Assembly (NCBI RefSeq): GCF_041197575.1
Contig: NZ_JBDKXB010000014.1
Coordinates: 25,518 to 89,517, forward strand
DNA: 64,000 nucleotides
Source: Thioalkalicoccus limnaeus
Lineage (GTDB): Bacteria > Pseudomonadota > Gammaproteobacteria > Chromatiales > Chromatiaceae
Reading direction: 5' to 3'
Positions within the stretch are counted from its first letter, which is position 1. Each line of letters starts with the position of its first letter. Of the stretch, positions 1 through 8,442 are shown one piece after another. Position numbers and translations under genes: made by a program. The notes beneath the pieces were generated by a model, which was not told where the DNA came from, did not search any database, and worked only from the letters and a program-made list of their open reading frames with translations.

Positions 1-469
1 CATCGAACCCCCCGACAGCCATCAGCGCAGCGCGCGAGACGACCAGGTTGGAGCCGGTCGCCGCCGGGATACCGCAGACCTGACTGACCGCCTGCGCCCG
101 TGCGATCCCGGCGTAGTAGCGACGGAAACGGTCACGTGACAGCTTGGGCCCGTAATAGACAGCGGCCCCGGAAAGCTGCACCAAGCGTTCAAAGTAATCC
201 GGCGCAAAAACCACATCGGCATCGGTAAACAACAGCCAGTCGGTCTTCGCCAGTTCCGCGCCTCGTTGACGGGCCTCGGTGACGGTACCCGGCTCACGCA
301 CGACCAAGGTGTTTCGGGGACGACGCCGCTCGATCAGGTCGGGGGTACCGTCGCGGCTCGCGTCGACGACGATCAGTTGGACAGCCGGCGGGATCGAATC
401 GAGAAAAGCGCCGATATTGCGAGCCTCGTCGCGCGTCGGCAGGACCAGCGTGAGATCGTTCAAGCGCAT
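1..469 (-). CDS. Family 2 glycosyltransferase, N-terminal part (runs off the window)
   Basis: The first 156 residues are visible, starting at the ATG at 469-467; the C-terminus lies beyond position 1. The protein begins MRLNDLTLVLPTRDEARNIG, the first beta-strand and nucleotide-binding loop of GT-A glycosyltransferases. It continues with a LIVVDASRDGTPDL segment and the metal-binding DADVVF motif near residue 99, followed by a Phe/Tyr-rich acceptor loop. These features support a GT2 enzyme transferring a sugar from a nucleotide sugar. The acceptor cannot be told, because the C-terminal half and the upstream neighbours are missing. No signal peptide or membrane segment is seen in this part. 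Confidence 0.8.
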   Translation of the reverse strand, partial: MRLNDLTLVLPTRDEARNIGAFLDSIPPAVQLIVVDASRDGTPDLIERRRPRNTLVVREPGTVTEARQRGAELAKTDWLLFTDADVVFAPDYFERLVQLSGAAVYYGPKLSRDRFRRYYAGIARAQAVSQVCGIPAATGSNLVVSRAALMAVGGFD

Positions 470-622
470 GAGTCACCCATCGTCGGCATTGCGGTTCGAC
501 GGGCGCCGATGATACCACCGTCATCGGCGCACAGGTGAACCGGACAGGGCACCGCCGCGGGGCACGGGCCGAGGCGCCCCGACAGCGGCACGCGCGCCGT
601 CCCTCGACCGCCCGCGGGCGCT

Positions 623-1189
623 TCAGGGCTTGGGCAAGGTCACGCCACGCTGACCCTGATACTTGCCATCCCGGTCCTTGTACGAGGATTCGCAGACCTC
701 ATCGGATTCGAAGAACAGGATCTGCGCCACCCCTTCGTTCGCGTAGATCTTCGCCGGCAACGGCGTCGTGTTCGAGAATTCGAGCGTCACGTGCCCCTCC
801 CATTCCGGCTCGAGCGGCGTGACGTTGACGATGATGCCGCAGCGCGCGTAGGTACTCTTGCCAAGACAAATGGTCAGGACGCTGCGTGGGATCCGTAAAT
901 ACTCGACGGTGCGCGCCAGCGCGAACGAGTTCGGCGGGATGATGCAGACCGCGGCCTGCAGATCCACGAAGCTGTTCGAATCGAAGCGCTTCGGGTCGAC
1001 GATCGCCGAATTGATGTTCGTGAAGATCTTGAATTCGTCGGCGCAGCGGATGTCGTACCCGTAACTCGAGGTGCCGTAGGAGATGACCCGACCGCCGGGT
1101 CCCTCGCGGACCTGGCCGGGCTCGAATGGCTCGATCATGCCATGGCTCAGCGCCATCCGGCGGATCCAGCGGTCGGATTTGATCGCCAT
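623..1189 (-). CDS. dcd: dCTP deaminase
   Basis: This 188-residue protein has the length and motifs of the trimeric dCTP deaminase/dUTPase superfamily. GKSTYAR lies at 110-116, and the EPEWEGHVTLE segment at 127-137 supplies the catalytic Glu137. It deaminates dCTP to dUTP in the cytosol and so feeds dTMP synthesis. The start begins MAIKSDRWIRRMA, the usual start of this shorter subclass. The gene follows fbp with a gap of only 14 bases on the same strand, so the two are probably co-transcribed with fbp first. Confidence 0.96.
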   Translation of the reverse strand: MAIKSDRWIRRMALSHGMIEPFEPGQVREGPGGRVISYGTSSYGYDIRCADEFKIFTNINSAIVDPKRFDSNSFVDLQAAVCIIPPNSFALARTVEYLRIPRSVLTICLGKSTYARCGIIVNVTPLEPEWEGHVTLEFSNTTPLPAKIYANEGVAQILFFESDEVCESSYKDRDGKYQGQRGVTLPKP

Positions 1190-1203
1190 CTGTCCAGTCC
1201 CGC

Positions 1204-2220
1204 CTAGTCGTCCTGGCCGTGGTAACCCTGGATCCTCTCGACCTCGTTACGCGACCCGAGGATCACCGGAACCCGCTGGTGCAGACCCTCCGGCTGGAGG
1301 TCCATGATCCGATGCGTGCCCGTGATGGATCCGCCGCCGGCTTGTTCGACGATGAAGGACATCGGGTTCGCCTCGTAGAGCAGACGCAACTTGCCGCCCT
1401 GGCCCTTCTCTTTCATCTTGGCGTCCATCGGATACATGAAGACGCCGCCGCGCGTCAGGATCCGGTGCACCTCGGCGACCATCGAGGCGATCCAGCGCAT
1501 GTTGAAGTCCTTGCCGCGCGGCCCTTCCTTGCCGGCCAGGCACTCATCGACATAGCGTCGTATCGGCGCCTCCCAGAAACGCATGTTCGACGCATTGATC
1601 GCGAACTCCTGGGTGTCGACCGGGATCTCCATCTTCGGGTGCGTCAGGATGAACTCGCCGATGTTCTGGTCGAGCGTGAAGCCGTTGACGCCATTGCCGG
1701 TGGTCAGCACCATCATCGTCGAGGGCCCGTACAGCGCATAACCGGCCGCGACCTGCTGCGTCCCGGCCTGCAGGAAATCGCGCTCGGTCGGAGCCTCCTT
1801 GCCCCCCGGGCAGCGCAGGATCGAGAAGATGGTTCCGACCGACACGTTGACATCGATGTTCGACGAGCCGTCGAGCGGGTCGAAGGTCAACAAGTATTTG
1901 CCGCGCGGGAACTTCGAAGGGATCGGGTAGATCTCGTCCATCTCCTCCGAGGCCAGGGCGGCCAGGTGTCCGGCCCATTCGTTCGATCGGATGAAGACCT
2001 CGTTGGACAGCACATCGAGTTTCTTCTGCGTTTCGCCTTGGACATTCTCGCTGCCGGCGCTGCCCAGCACCCCGACCAGGGCACCGTGATTGACCATGTT
2101 CGAGATGACCTTGCAGGCCGTGACGATATCGTTGAGCAAAGACGTGAAATCCCCGGTCGCGCCGGCAATGTGGCGCTGCTCCTCGATGATGAACTGGGTG
2201 ATGGTCGTGCCGTTGTGCAT
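1204..2220 (-). CDS. fbp: Fructose-1,6-bisphosphatase, class I
   Basis: This 338-residue protein hydrolyses fructose 1,6-bisphosphate to fructose 6-phosphate in gluconeogenesis and, in an autotroph, the Calvin cycle. The class I signature FDPLDGSSN is at residues 113-121, with metal ligands in the preceding SEEMDE stretch (91-96). The ATG at 2220 is chosen over in-frame codons further upstream because GAGGA precedes it and the protein then begins MHNGTTITQF, as expected for the family. dcd follows 14 bases downstream. Confidence 0.96.
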   Translation of the reverse strand: MHNGTTITQFIIEEQRHIAGATGDFTSLLNDIVTACKVISNMVNHGALVGVLGSAGSENVQGETQKKLDVLSNEVFIRSNEWAGHLAALASEEMDEIYPIPSKFPRGKYLLTFDPLDGSSNIDVNVSVGTIFSILRCPGGKEAPTERDFLQAGTQQVAAGYALYGPSTMMVLTTGNGVNGFTLDQNIGEFILTHPKMEIPVDTQEFAINASNMRFWEAPIRRYVDECLAGKEGPRGKDFNMRWIASMVAEVHRILTRGGVFMYPMDAKMKEKGQGGKLRLLYEANPMSFIVEQAGGGSITGTHRIMDLQPEGLHQRVPVILGSRNEVERIQGYHGQDD

Positions 2221-2369
2221 GGTGGCGTCCTCGTAATTCCGATGCGCGCAAAAAAGACTCCCATTATAGGAGCTTCGCGGCCGAGACGGAAACCCGACCA
2301 AACTGATCTGGAAAGTCCGGCCGTTCTATGGTAAGCAGAGGGTTCAGCACGATAACAACGAGGGCGGAC

Positions 2370-3377
2370 ATGCCGATGCCTGCCGAACTGCCGTCCGTGC
2401 CGCCTCTGACCGATCGGTTTGGGCGGCGAATCACCTATTTGCGCCTTTCGGTCACGGATCGCTGCAACCTGCGGTGCCGCTACTGCCTTGGGCCAGACGC
2501 ACGCTTCGTGCCGCGCGCCCATCTCCTGACCACCGCCGAGATCGCGCAGCTGGCTCGGGCCTTCGTCGCGTGCGGCGTCACCAAGATCCGCCTCACCGGT
2601 GGCGAGCCCCTGCTCAGAACCGATATCGTCGCTTTGGTCCACGCACTCGCGGCGCTGCCGGGGCTAGCCGAGACTGTGGTCACGACCAACGGTGTGCGTT
2701 TAGTGCCACTCGCCGACGCGCTGCGCAAGGCTGGGGTGCGGCGGCTCAACATCAGCCTCGACAGCCTGCGCCCCGAGCGCTTCCGACACTTGACCGGCCG
2801 CGGCGACTTGGCCGCGGTCCTGCGCGGCATTGACGCGGCACGCGCGGCCGGGTTCGAACGAATCAAGCTCAACACCGTGATTCTGGGCGGACAGAATGAC
2901 GATGAGATCCCCGATCTCGTCGCATTCGCGGTGGCGAACGGGCTCAATTTGAGCTTCATCGAGGAGATGCCGATCGGGCGCGTCGACCGGAAAGCCCGGA
3001 CCACCTACTACCCGAACGAGCGGATCCGCGAAGAGCTCACCCACCACTACCCGTTGATCGCGACGACCGAGACCACCGGCGGTCCGGCGCGCTACTTCCG
3101 CATCCCCGGAACCGAGACCCGCGTCGGCTTCGTCTCGCCGCACAGCCACAACTTCTGCGGTGACTGCAATCGGGTACGCGTGACCGCCGACGGGCAATTC
3201 GTGCCCTGCCTCGGACGCGCCGGAACCCTTGATCTGCGTCGTATCCTGCGCGAGACGCCGGGCGATACCGACAGGTTGCACGACGCGATCCGCGCCGCGG
3301 TCGACCACAAGCCAGCAGCGCACGATCTCGATTGGCTGCATCCGCTCGTTCGGCCGATGAGTCAAACCGGTGGCTGA
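2370..3377 (+). CDS. moaA: GTP 3',8-cyclase, molybdenum cofactor biosynthesis
   Basis: This radical-SAM enzyme starts molybdopterin synthesis by converting GTP to 3',8-cyclo-GTP. The N-terminal cluster motif CNLRCRYC gives Cys32, Cys36 and Cys39. The C-terminal cluster ligands are Cys263, Cys266 and Cys280 in HNFCGDCNRVRV...FVPCLG. The protein ends in Gly-Gly, the conserved MoaA tail needed for catalysis. An upstream in-frame ATG exists at 2328, but the ATG at 2370 has GAGGG at good spacing and gives the family length of 335 residues. It is divergent from fbp. Confidence 0.95.
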   Translation: MPMPAELPSVPPLTDRFGRRITYLRLSVTDRCNLRCRYCLGPDARFVPRAHLLTTAEIAQLARAFVACGVTKIRLTGGEPLLRTDIVALVHALAALPGLAETVVTTNGVRLVPLADALRKAGVRRLNISLDSLRPERFRHLTGRGDLAAVLRGIDAARAAGFERIKLNTVILGGQNDDEIPDLVAFAVANGLNLSFIEEMPIGRVDRKARTTYYPNERIREELTHHYPLIATTETTGGPARYFRIPGTETRVGFVSPHSHNFCGDCNRVRVTADGQFVPCLGRAGTLDLRRILRETPGDTDRLHDAIRAAVDHKPAAHDLDWLHPLVRPMSQTGG

Positions 3378-3396
3378 GTGTTCCGACCGAGCGCCT

Positions 3397-3424
3397 TTGC
3401 GGGCGGCCACTCGCGGCATATAAT
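3397..3424 (+). promoter_or_regulatory. Strong sigma-70 type promoter
   Basis: TTGCGG at 3397-3402 is followed after 16 bases by a perfect TATAAT at 3419-3424, about 40 bases upstream of the FmdB-like gene start. This is one of the few near-consensus promoters in this GC-rich window. Confidence 0.65.
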
Positions 3425-3463
3425 TCGTATATTAGCTGTTTTCGATATTCTCAGGAGAAGCCA

Positions 3464-3727
3464 GTGCCTACTTATGATTACCGCTGCGAGACGAATGACC
3501 GCATTGTCGAGGTCCAACACCGGATGAGCGAGACACTATCCACCTGGGGCGAGGTCTGCGCACGGGCCGGCATCGAGACCGGCGACACCCCTTCGGAAAC
3601 CCCAGTGCATCGATTGGCGACCGGCGGCAATATCATCGGCAGCCAGCGCCTCGGCAGTGGACCGGCGCCGGCACCAGCCTGCGGGACCGGCGGTTGCTGT
3701 CCATCCGGTTTTTGCGGCCTCAATTGA
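3464..3727 (+). CDS. Small FmdB-like zinc-ribbon family protein with Cys-rich tail
   Basis: An 87-residue protein starting at GTG 3464, with CAGGAG just upstream. Its beginning PTYDYRCE matches FmdB/zf-CxxC_CxxC_SSSS proteins. The second cysteine of the first knuckle is replaced by Asn11, however, and only Cys8 and Cys32 remain in the core. Four more cysteines (73, 78, 79, 84) sit in a C-terminal Gly/Cys tail, CGTGGCCPSGFCG. It may still bind metal through this altered set. The function is unknown. A near-consensus promoter precedes it, so it is probably transcribed separately from moaA. Confidence 0.7.
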   Translation: MPTYDYRCETNDRIVEVQHRMSETLSTWGEVCARAGIETGDTPSETPVHRLATGGNIIGSQRLGSGPAPAPACGTGGCCPSGFCGLN

Positions 3728-3745
3728 TAGCCACGAGCCGCTTCG

Positions 3746-3786
3746 AAAAAACGCGCCGGCTGCGCAATCGCTGTGCGGCCGGCGCG
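3746..3786 (-). terminator. Rho-independent terminator
   Basis: The 9-bp arms CGCGCCGGC (3752-3760) and GCCGGCGCG (3778-3786) flank a 17-base loop that can pair further. On the minus strand the hairpin is followed by six T (3751-3746). It would end the minus-strand gene at 3876-4199, and its stem may also serve the plus-strand gene ending at 3727. Confidence 0.7.
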
Positions 3787-3875
3787 ATCCGCTTCTTACT
3801 GCACCCGACAGGGTACGCTTTCACAGCGGCGACAAGCCGACCCCGAACGGAGCCTGGAGACGGTTCGGCGCTTGC

Positions 3876-4199
3876 CTAATCGAGATAGGCTCGCCGGCTC
3901 TCGCTCGCGGGCTCGTGGACAAAGGGTTTGCCGAGCTCGTCGAGACGAAAGAGGTCGAATACCCGATGACCATTGATATCGACGACCCGCAGGTCATCGG
4001 TCTCATGAATGTCGTTGGTCACCGCCTCGAAGTGGCCGCCGTAACGCCGCGCGACCTCCTCCAACGGGAGTTCGTAAGCCATGAATTTCTCGATGCCCTT
4101 ATGGCGCAGTTTGCTCAGCAGGACATCATCGTCGAGCCGCGACACCGACGTCAGGACCAGCATCGGACCACTGCCCGAGATCAACATCAGCGCCTTCAT
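3876..4199 (-). CDS. Conserved small cytosolic protein of unknown function
   Basis: A 107-residue protein starting at ATG 4199 behind GGAGGG. It begins MKALMLISGSGPMLVLTS and has a mixed, soluble composition (hydrophobic N-terminal strand, then HKGIEKFMAYELPLEEVARRYGG, then acidic segments). No membrane segment, signal peptide or cofactor motif is seen. It has its own ribosome site and a terminator about 100 bases downstream, so it looks like a real monocistronic gene. I do not recognise the family well enough to assign a role. Confidence 0.75.
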   Translation of the reverse strand: MKALMLISGSGPMLVLTSVSRLDDDVLLSKLRHKGIEKFMAYELPLEEVARRYGGHFEAVTNDIHETDDLRVVDINGHRVFDLFRLDELGKPFVHEPASESRRAYLD

Positions 4200-4405
4200 C
4201 TTCGTGTCCCTCCGATGACCGAGAGCGGGCCGCCGCGGCGCTCGACCGCCCACTCGGATAATCACGACGACCGGCAATGCCGGTCGGCGCCGCCTCCTCT
4301 TCATTATTCCTATTGACATCGACGTCGACACAAGGTGCCGAACTCTGACCCCGCGCGGCGATCGGCGGCGCCAAGCGCCGCCCAAGCCCGGCAGGGCCCG
4401 GCCAG

Positions 4406-5491
4406 CTAGCCGGCCTCGACCGAGACCGCCTGCTGCGCGTCGCGCTCGTAGTGGCGCGGCCAGGCGCAGAGGATCGCCTGCACCAGGGTCGCCAACGGGA
4501 TCGCGAAGAAGACCCCCCAGAACCCCCAGAGCCCGCCGAAAACCAGGATCGCGACGATGATGGCGACCGGATGCAGGTTGACCACCTCGGAAAAGAGCAA
4601 GGGCGCGAGCACGTTGCCGTCGAGCGCCTGAATGATCGCATAGGCCACCGCGAGCCAGATCAATTCGGGCGACCAACCCCACTGAAACCAGCCGACCAAC
4701 AGCACGGGAACCGTCACCACGGCGGCACCGATATAGGGAATCAGCACCGACAACCCGACCAGCAGGCCCAACAGCATCGCGTACTTGAGCCCAAACAACA
4801 GGAAGGTGACGTAGCTGACGATCCAGACGATCAGGATCTCCCAAACCTTGCCGCGTACATAGTTCGAAATCTGGCGGTCGACATCGGCCCAGACCTGGCT
4901 CGCGATCCCGCGGTGCTGCGGCAGGTACTGCCGAAACCAGTCGAGGATCAGGTTCTTGTCCTTCAGGAAGAAGAACACGAGCAGCGGCATCAGGATCAGG
5001 TACACCAGGATCGTGATGACGCCGACGACCGACGCCATCGACCAGGAAAGAACCCTTTGCCCGAACGCGATGCTTTCGGCACGGATCGCGCCGATCAGTT
5101 GCTGGATCTGCTCCTGCGTCACGAACTCCGGATACTCCTCCGGCAAGCGCAACAAGGTGTTCTGACCCTCGTTGATCATCGCGGGCAACTGCTGAACCAG
5201 ATCCGTGATCTGGCGCGACAGTAACGGGAAAACGCCGAACAGGATCAGTGTCAGAAACAAGAGGAAGAGCGCAAAGACCACGATGACCCCGACCAATCTT
5301 GGCCAACCGTGTCGCTCGAGCCAACTCACCAGCCCCTCGAGCAGATAGGCGATGACGATGCTCGCGAGCACCGGCAACAGCATCTTCCCCAAGACCAGAA
5401 TGACGGCGAAGATGACCAGCAACAGGCTGGTCAGGAAGAGGATCTGCGGATCGGAAAAGTAGCGCCGGAACCACGCGGTCACGACTTGCAT
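4406..5491 (-). CDS. AI-2E/PerM family integral membrane protein
   Basis: This 361-residue protein has the PerM/YhhT/TqsA architecture. There are hydrophobic segments near residues 17-50 and 65-90. A long soluble loop around 95-150 (LSRQITDLVQQLPAM...) follows, then a second membrane block from about 155 with the signature run LVGLSVLIPYIGAAVVTVP and the C-terminal NLHPVAIIVAILVFGGLWG. Family members export small molecules or ions, including AI-2 for TqsA; the substrate here cannot be inferred. A hypothetical gene lies 15 bases upstream on the same strand. Confidence 0.9.
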   Translation of the reverse strand: MQVVTAWFRRYFSDPQILFLTSLLLVIFAVILVLGKMLLPVLASIVIAYLLEGLVSWLERHGWPRLVGVIVVFALFLLFLTLILFGVFPLLSRQITDLVQQLPAMINEGQNTLLRLPEEYPEFVTQEQIQQLIGAIRAESIAFGQRVLSWSMASVVGVITILVYLILMPLLVFFFLKDKNLILDWFRQYLPQHRGIASQVWADVDRQISNYVRGKVWEILIVWIVSYVTFLLFGLKYAMLLGLLVGLSVLIPYIGAAVVTVPVLLVGWFQWGWSPELIWLAVAYAIIQALDGNVLAPLLFSEVVNLHPVAIIVAILVFGGLWGFWGVFFAIPLATLVQAILCAWPRHYERDAQQAVSVEAG

Positions 5492-5506
5492 AGGGCACCC
5501 GGATCG

Positions 5507-5890
5507 TTAAGCGCCCGTCGGGGCGTGGGACTGACGGTAGGCGGCGTAGTGGCGCTCGAACACCTGCTCTAGCTCGACGATGACGTCATCGGCCGTCCGC
5601 CCTTGCAGGACATGAGCGCTGACGAGGGCCGAGGTCTCGCCGAAGAGGACCCCGGGGTCGAGCATGTAATAGGAAGCGGACAGCCGCTTGATCGCGGCGA
5701 CGACCGTCTCCTGATCGGGGCGTGGCTCGTGGCGTGGCTCGGCCGGCGGCCGCGCCAGCTGTTGATCGGCACGCCGGGCAACGAGAAAGGCCGCGAACGC
5801 CAGCAGCGCGCTTCGATCCGACGCGTCCAATTCGCGGTAGTGCCCAAGCAGGCGCGTCTCGTCGTCTCGCTTCGCAACGACGGGGTTCAT
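5507..5890 (-). CDS. Conserved hypothetical protein, 127 aa
   Basis: A soluble, alpha-helical protein with no recognised domain. The N-terminal half holds a SDRSALLAFAAFLVARR helix. A Pro/Arg-rich linker follows (about 50-60), then a C-terminal acidic helix. It lies between the LysR gene (16 bases upstream) and the PerM-like gene (15 bases downstream), all on the minus strand, so the three probably form an operon. No function is assigned. Confidence 0.7.
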   Translation of the reverse strand: MNPVVAKRDDETRLLGHYRELDASDRSALLAFAAFLVARRADQQLARPPAEPRHEPRPDQETVVAAIKRLSASYYMLDPGVLFGETSALVSAHVLQGRTADDVIVELEQVFERHYAAYRQSHAPTGA

Positions 5891-5906
5891 CGATCGGCCA
5901 ACCGGA

Positions 5907-6806
5907 TCATGCGACGTGCGTCTCGCAATAGGCCCGCGCGAATCTCAGCAGCTCTTCCATCGCGCGCGAGCGAAACTTCTGCTTTTGGTGAATGAACGAA
6001 AAGGGTCGATCGAGCGGCGGATCCAGATCGATCGCCACCAGGGTACCGAGGCGCAACTCCTTCTGAATCGTCGTTCGTGACACGACCGACACACCCATCC
6101 CCGCCTCGACGGCGCCTTTGACGGCCTCGGGACTACCGAGTTCCATCGCGATCTTCAACGAAACACCACCGCTGATCTGGTGCAACTGCGCGCCGATGAC
6201 CTCGCGGGTTCCCGAACCCTCCTCGCGACAAATGAAGGGAAAATCGAGCAACTGCGGGAAGTTGACGCTGGCCCGACCCACCAGCGGGTGCCCCGGCGGC
6301 AGGATCGCGACCAGGCTATCCCGCCTGCAGACCTCGACGACCAGGTTCCGATTCGTAACGGGCGATTCGACGACACCGAGATCGATCGTGTTGTTCTCGA
6401 CCATCGACACCACGCCCTCGCTGTTGGCCACCTTCAGGTGAATCGTCACATCCGGGTACTGCTCTTTGAAATCGCCAAGCAACGTGGGGAGCATGTATTC
6501 GGCGATCGTGGTACTGGCCCCGATCGTCAAGGCCCCGCTGATCTCGCCGGTCAGCTCGCGAACGGCGCTCTCCATTTCCTGATAGAGGTCGAAGATGCGA
6601 TCGGCGTAGGCGTAGACCCGCTGCCCGGCCTCGGTCAAGCTGATCCGGTTGTGGGTCCGATCGAACAGCCGCGTATTGAAGTGTTCCTCGAGCTGACGAA
6701 CCTGAAAGGTCACCGCGGGCTGGGTCATGTGCAGCGCCTCGGCCGCCTTCGTGAAGCTGAGAAGACGCGCAACCGTGTGAAAAACGCGTAGTCGTCGATC
6801 CGCCAC
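5907..6806 (-). CDS. LysR-family transcriptional regulator, CysL/YeiE/CbbR-like
   Basis: This 299-residue protein has an N-terminal winged HTH (residues 1-60; SFTKAAEALHMTQPAVTFQVRQLE is the helix-turn-helix). A periplasmic-binding-protein-like effector domain follows from about residue 90, with GASTTIAEYMLP at its start. The sequence resembles the CysL/YeiE and CbbR branch, whose members control sulfur assimilation or CO2 fixation. The nearby dsrE2-tusA-rhd/cysG region makes a sulfur-related regulon plausible, but no binding site has been shown. It lies directly downstream of dsrE2 on the same strand, with a 274-base gap. Confidence 0.88.
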   Translation of the reverse strand: MADRRLRVFHTVARLLSFTKAAEALHMTQPAVTFQVRQLEEHFNTRLFDRTHNRISLTEAGQRVYAYADRIFDLYQEMESAVRELTGEISGALTIGASTTIAEYMLPTLLGDFKEQYPDVTIHLKVANSEGVVSMVENNTIDLGVVESPVTNRNLVVEVCRRDSLVAILPPGHPLVGRASVNFPQLLDFPFICREEGSGTREVIGAQLHQISGGVSLKIAMELGSPEAVKGAVEAGMGVSVVSRTTIQKELRLGTLVAIDLDPPLDRPFSFIHQKQKFRSRAMEELLRFARAYCETHVA

Positions 6807-7080
6807 TGCGCCCCGCCTCGCATCAATGCCAGAATAAAAAATCCTTATATCATAATCCGCGCGGAGCGAAACGTATCGCGATCGGGATCAAGGACTTCCG
6901 CCACTTCGCAGGACATGAGAAGCGGGGCGCGGGGAGCGCGGCTGAGTGGGCTGGGGCGGATTGGCACAGCAGACAAGTGCGGATCAGTGGACGACGCGCC
7001 CGGCACAGCGCCCCGACGGCCGGGCGCATCTCTCGGGCGCCGGATGATGCGATCGCTCATCCGACCCGCGAGGAGGACCC

Positions 7081-7560
7081 TCAAATATAGAGGCAGATAT
7101 CGCTTTCGCCGGCAAATTCGAAGAAGGCCGCGGCACCGGCGTACTCGATGCCGTCGATGAAGTCGTTGCGGTCCATGTCGAACAGATCGACGGTCATCTG
7201 ACAGGCGATCAGCTTGACCTCGGCCTCCTGGCACAGGGAGCGCAGTTCCTCGACGCTGGCGACGCCCTTCTGCTTCATCTTCTGCTTCATCATCGCCGTC
7301 ATCACGGCCTGCATGCCCGGCAAGGCCATGCCGAGGACCGGGAACCATTTGTCCATCCCCATCGGCATCGGCATCCCGGGGTTGCCGAGCGGCGTCACCT
7401 CCAAATGCAGCTTCTTCTTGAGCAACTGAAGACCGTAGAAGGTGAAAAAGACCTGCGTCTCGTAACCGAGCGCCGACGCGGTCGAGGCCAGGATGAAGGG
7501 CGGGTAGGCCCAGTCGAGCGAACCCTTGGTGGCGATGATCGCCAGTTTCTTCGCTTCCAT
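7081..7560 (-). CDS. dsrE2: DsrE2, membrane-associated DsrE-family sulfur-transfer protein
   Basis: This 159-residue DsrE/F-like protein starts KKLAIIATKGSLDWAYPP. It has a hydrophobic stretch at 72-91 after the Gly/Pro/Met-rich PGMPMPMGMDKW, typical of DsrE2 rather than soluble DsrE. Candidate active cysteines are Cys110, Cys120 and Cys156. In sulfur-oxidising bacteria DsrE2, TusA and Rhd handle persulfide sulfur on the way to the reverse dissimilatory sulfite reductase system. It is the last gene of rhd-tusA-dsrE2 on the minus strand. Confidence 0.93.
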   Translation of the reverse strand: MEAKKLAIIATKGSLDWAYPPFILASTASALGYETQVFFTFYGLQLLKKKLHLEVTPLGNPGMPMPMGMDKWFPVLGMALPGMQAVMTAMMKQKMKQKGVASVEELRSLCQEAEVKLIACQMTVDLFDMDRNDFIDGIEYAGAAAFFEFAGESDICLYI

Positions 7561-7610
7561 CGGAGATTCCTCGTGCGGTTAACCGCTGGACAGAGTTGGG
7601 GGTTCGACGG

Positions 7611-7841
7611 CTAGCCCTTCTTGATCAGGAAGTGGAACTTGCCACCCTCCTCCTTGGATTCCAACAACTCGTTGCCGGTCTGCTTGGCGAAGGCGTCGAA
7701 GTCCTTCACCGAACCCGGGTCGGTCGCGATGATGTGCAGCACCTGTCCAGTCGCGAGACTCGCCAGCGTCTTCTTCGCGCGCAGGATCGGCAGTGGACAG
7801 TTGAGACCGGAAGCGTCGAGTTCTTGATCGAAGGTGGACAT
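7611..7841 (-). CDS. tusA: Sulfurtransferase TusA
   Basis: This 76-residue TusA has the CPxP motif with the sulfur-carrying Cys15 (LNCPLPILRAKK), the length of the Allochromatium protein. It carries persulfide sulfur between rhodanese and the Dsr proteins in the cytoplasm. It sits between rhd and dsrE2 on the minus strand, the order known from purple sulfur bacteria. GGAG precedes the start. Confidence 0.95.
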   Translation of the reverse strand: MSTFDQELDASGLNCPLPILRAKKTLASLATGQVLHIIATDPGSVKDFDAFAKQTGNELLESKEEGGKFHFLIKKG

Positions 7842-7961
7842 GGTTCTCCTCCAGCGTTGGTAGGGGTTAGAGTATCAGAATATTCAAAGGTCAGAATTTA
7901 TAGGCGAACCGCCAGCAAAAGACAAGCGAGCTGCGAACTCGGGGCCTGTGCGACCGGGCCA

Positions 7962-8291
7962 TCAAGGCCTCGACGCGGGCCTTTCGATCTCGAAGCCATG
8001 ACGCGCCCAGGCGGCGATCCCTCCGCGCAGGTTCAGTACCTGATCCAGGCCTTGTTGGACCAGGAACTGGCACGCATGGTAAGACCGTGCGCCACTGCGA
8101 CAGTAGAGCACGACCTCCCTGTCCTTCGGCAGGTCCTGCCACCGCAGCGGGATCAGGTGCATCGGCATGGATTGGGCCCCCGGCAGCATGCCTTCGGCCA
8201 ACTCCGCCGGGCTGCGGATGTCGATCACCTGGATCCGTTCACCCGCCCCCATCTTCTCACGCAAACTGGCAGAATCAATCTCGTTGATCAC
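7962..8291 (-). CDS. rhd: Single-domain rhodanese of the rhd-tusA-dsrE2 cluster
   Basis: This 109-residue rhodanese has the active-site loop CRSGAR at 64-69 with catalytic Cys64. It loads sulfane sulfur and passes it to TusA. It is the first gene of the cluster and is divergent from cysG across a 151-base AT-rich spacer (TTAACCGAGTAATTAAGTAT region) that must hold both promoters. No clean -35/-10 pair could be fixed there. Confidence 0.94.
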   Translation of the reverse strand: MINEIDSASLREKMGAGERIQVIDIRSPAELAEGMLPGAQSMPMHLIPLRWQDLPKDREVVLYCRSGARSYHACQFLVQQGLDQVLNLRGGIAAWARHGFEIERPASRP

Positions 8292-8442
8292 GATGGAACT
8301 ATCTGTTAACCGAGTAATTAAGTATATTAATGTCTTTTAACATCAAGCTCAATGCCGGTCTCGATGTAGCACGGTCGACGCTCAGGCACGCCGGCGTTCG
8401 CGACCTCCTCATCTTTGACACCATGAACCAATCGTCAATGCC

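Noticed and set aside
1219..2334. Long open frame antisense to fbp (371 codons)
   Set aside because: A shadow frame typical of GC-rich codon bias; fbp on the other strand has clear motifs and a ribosome site.
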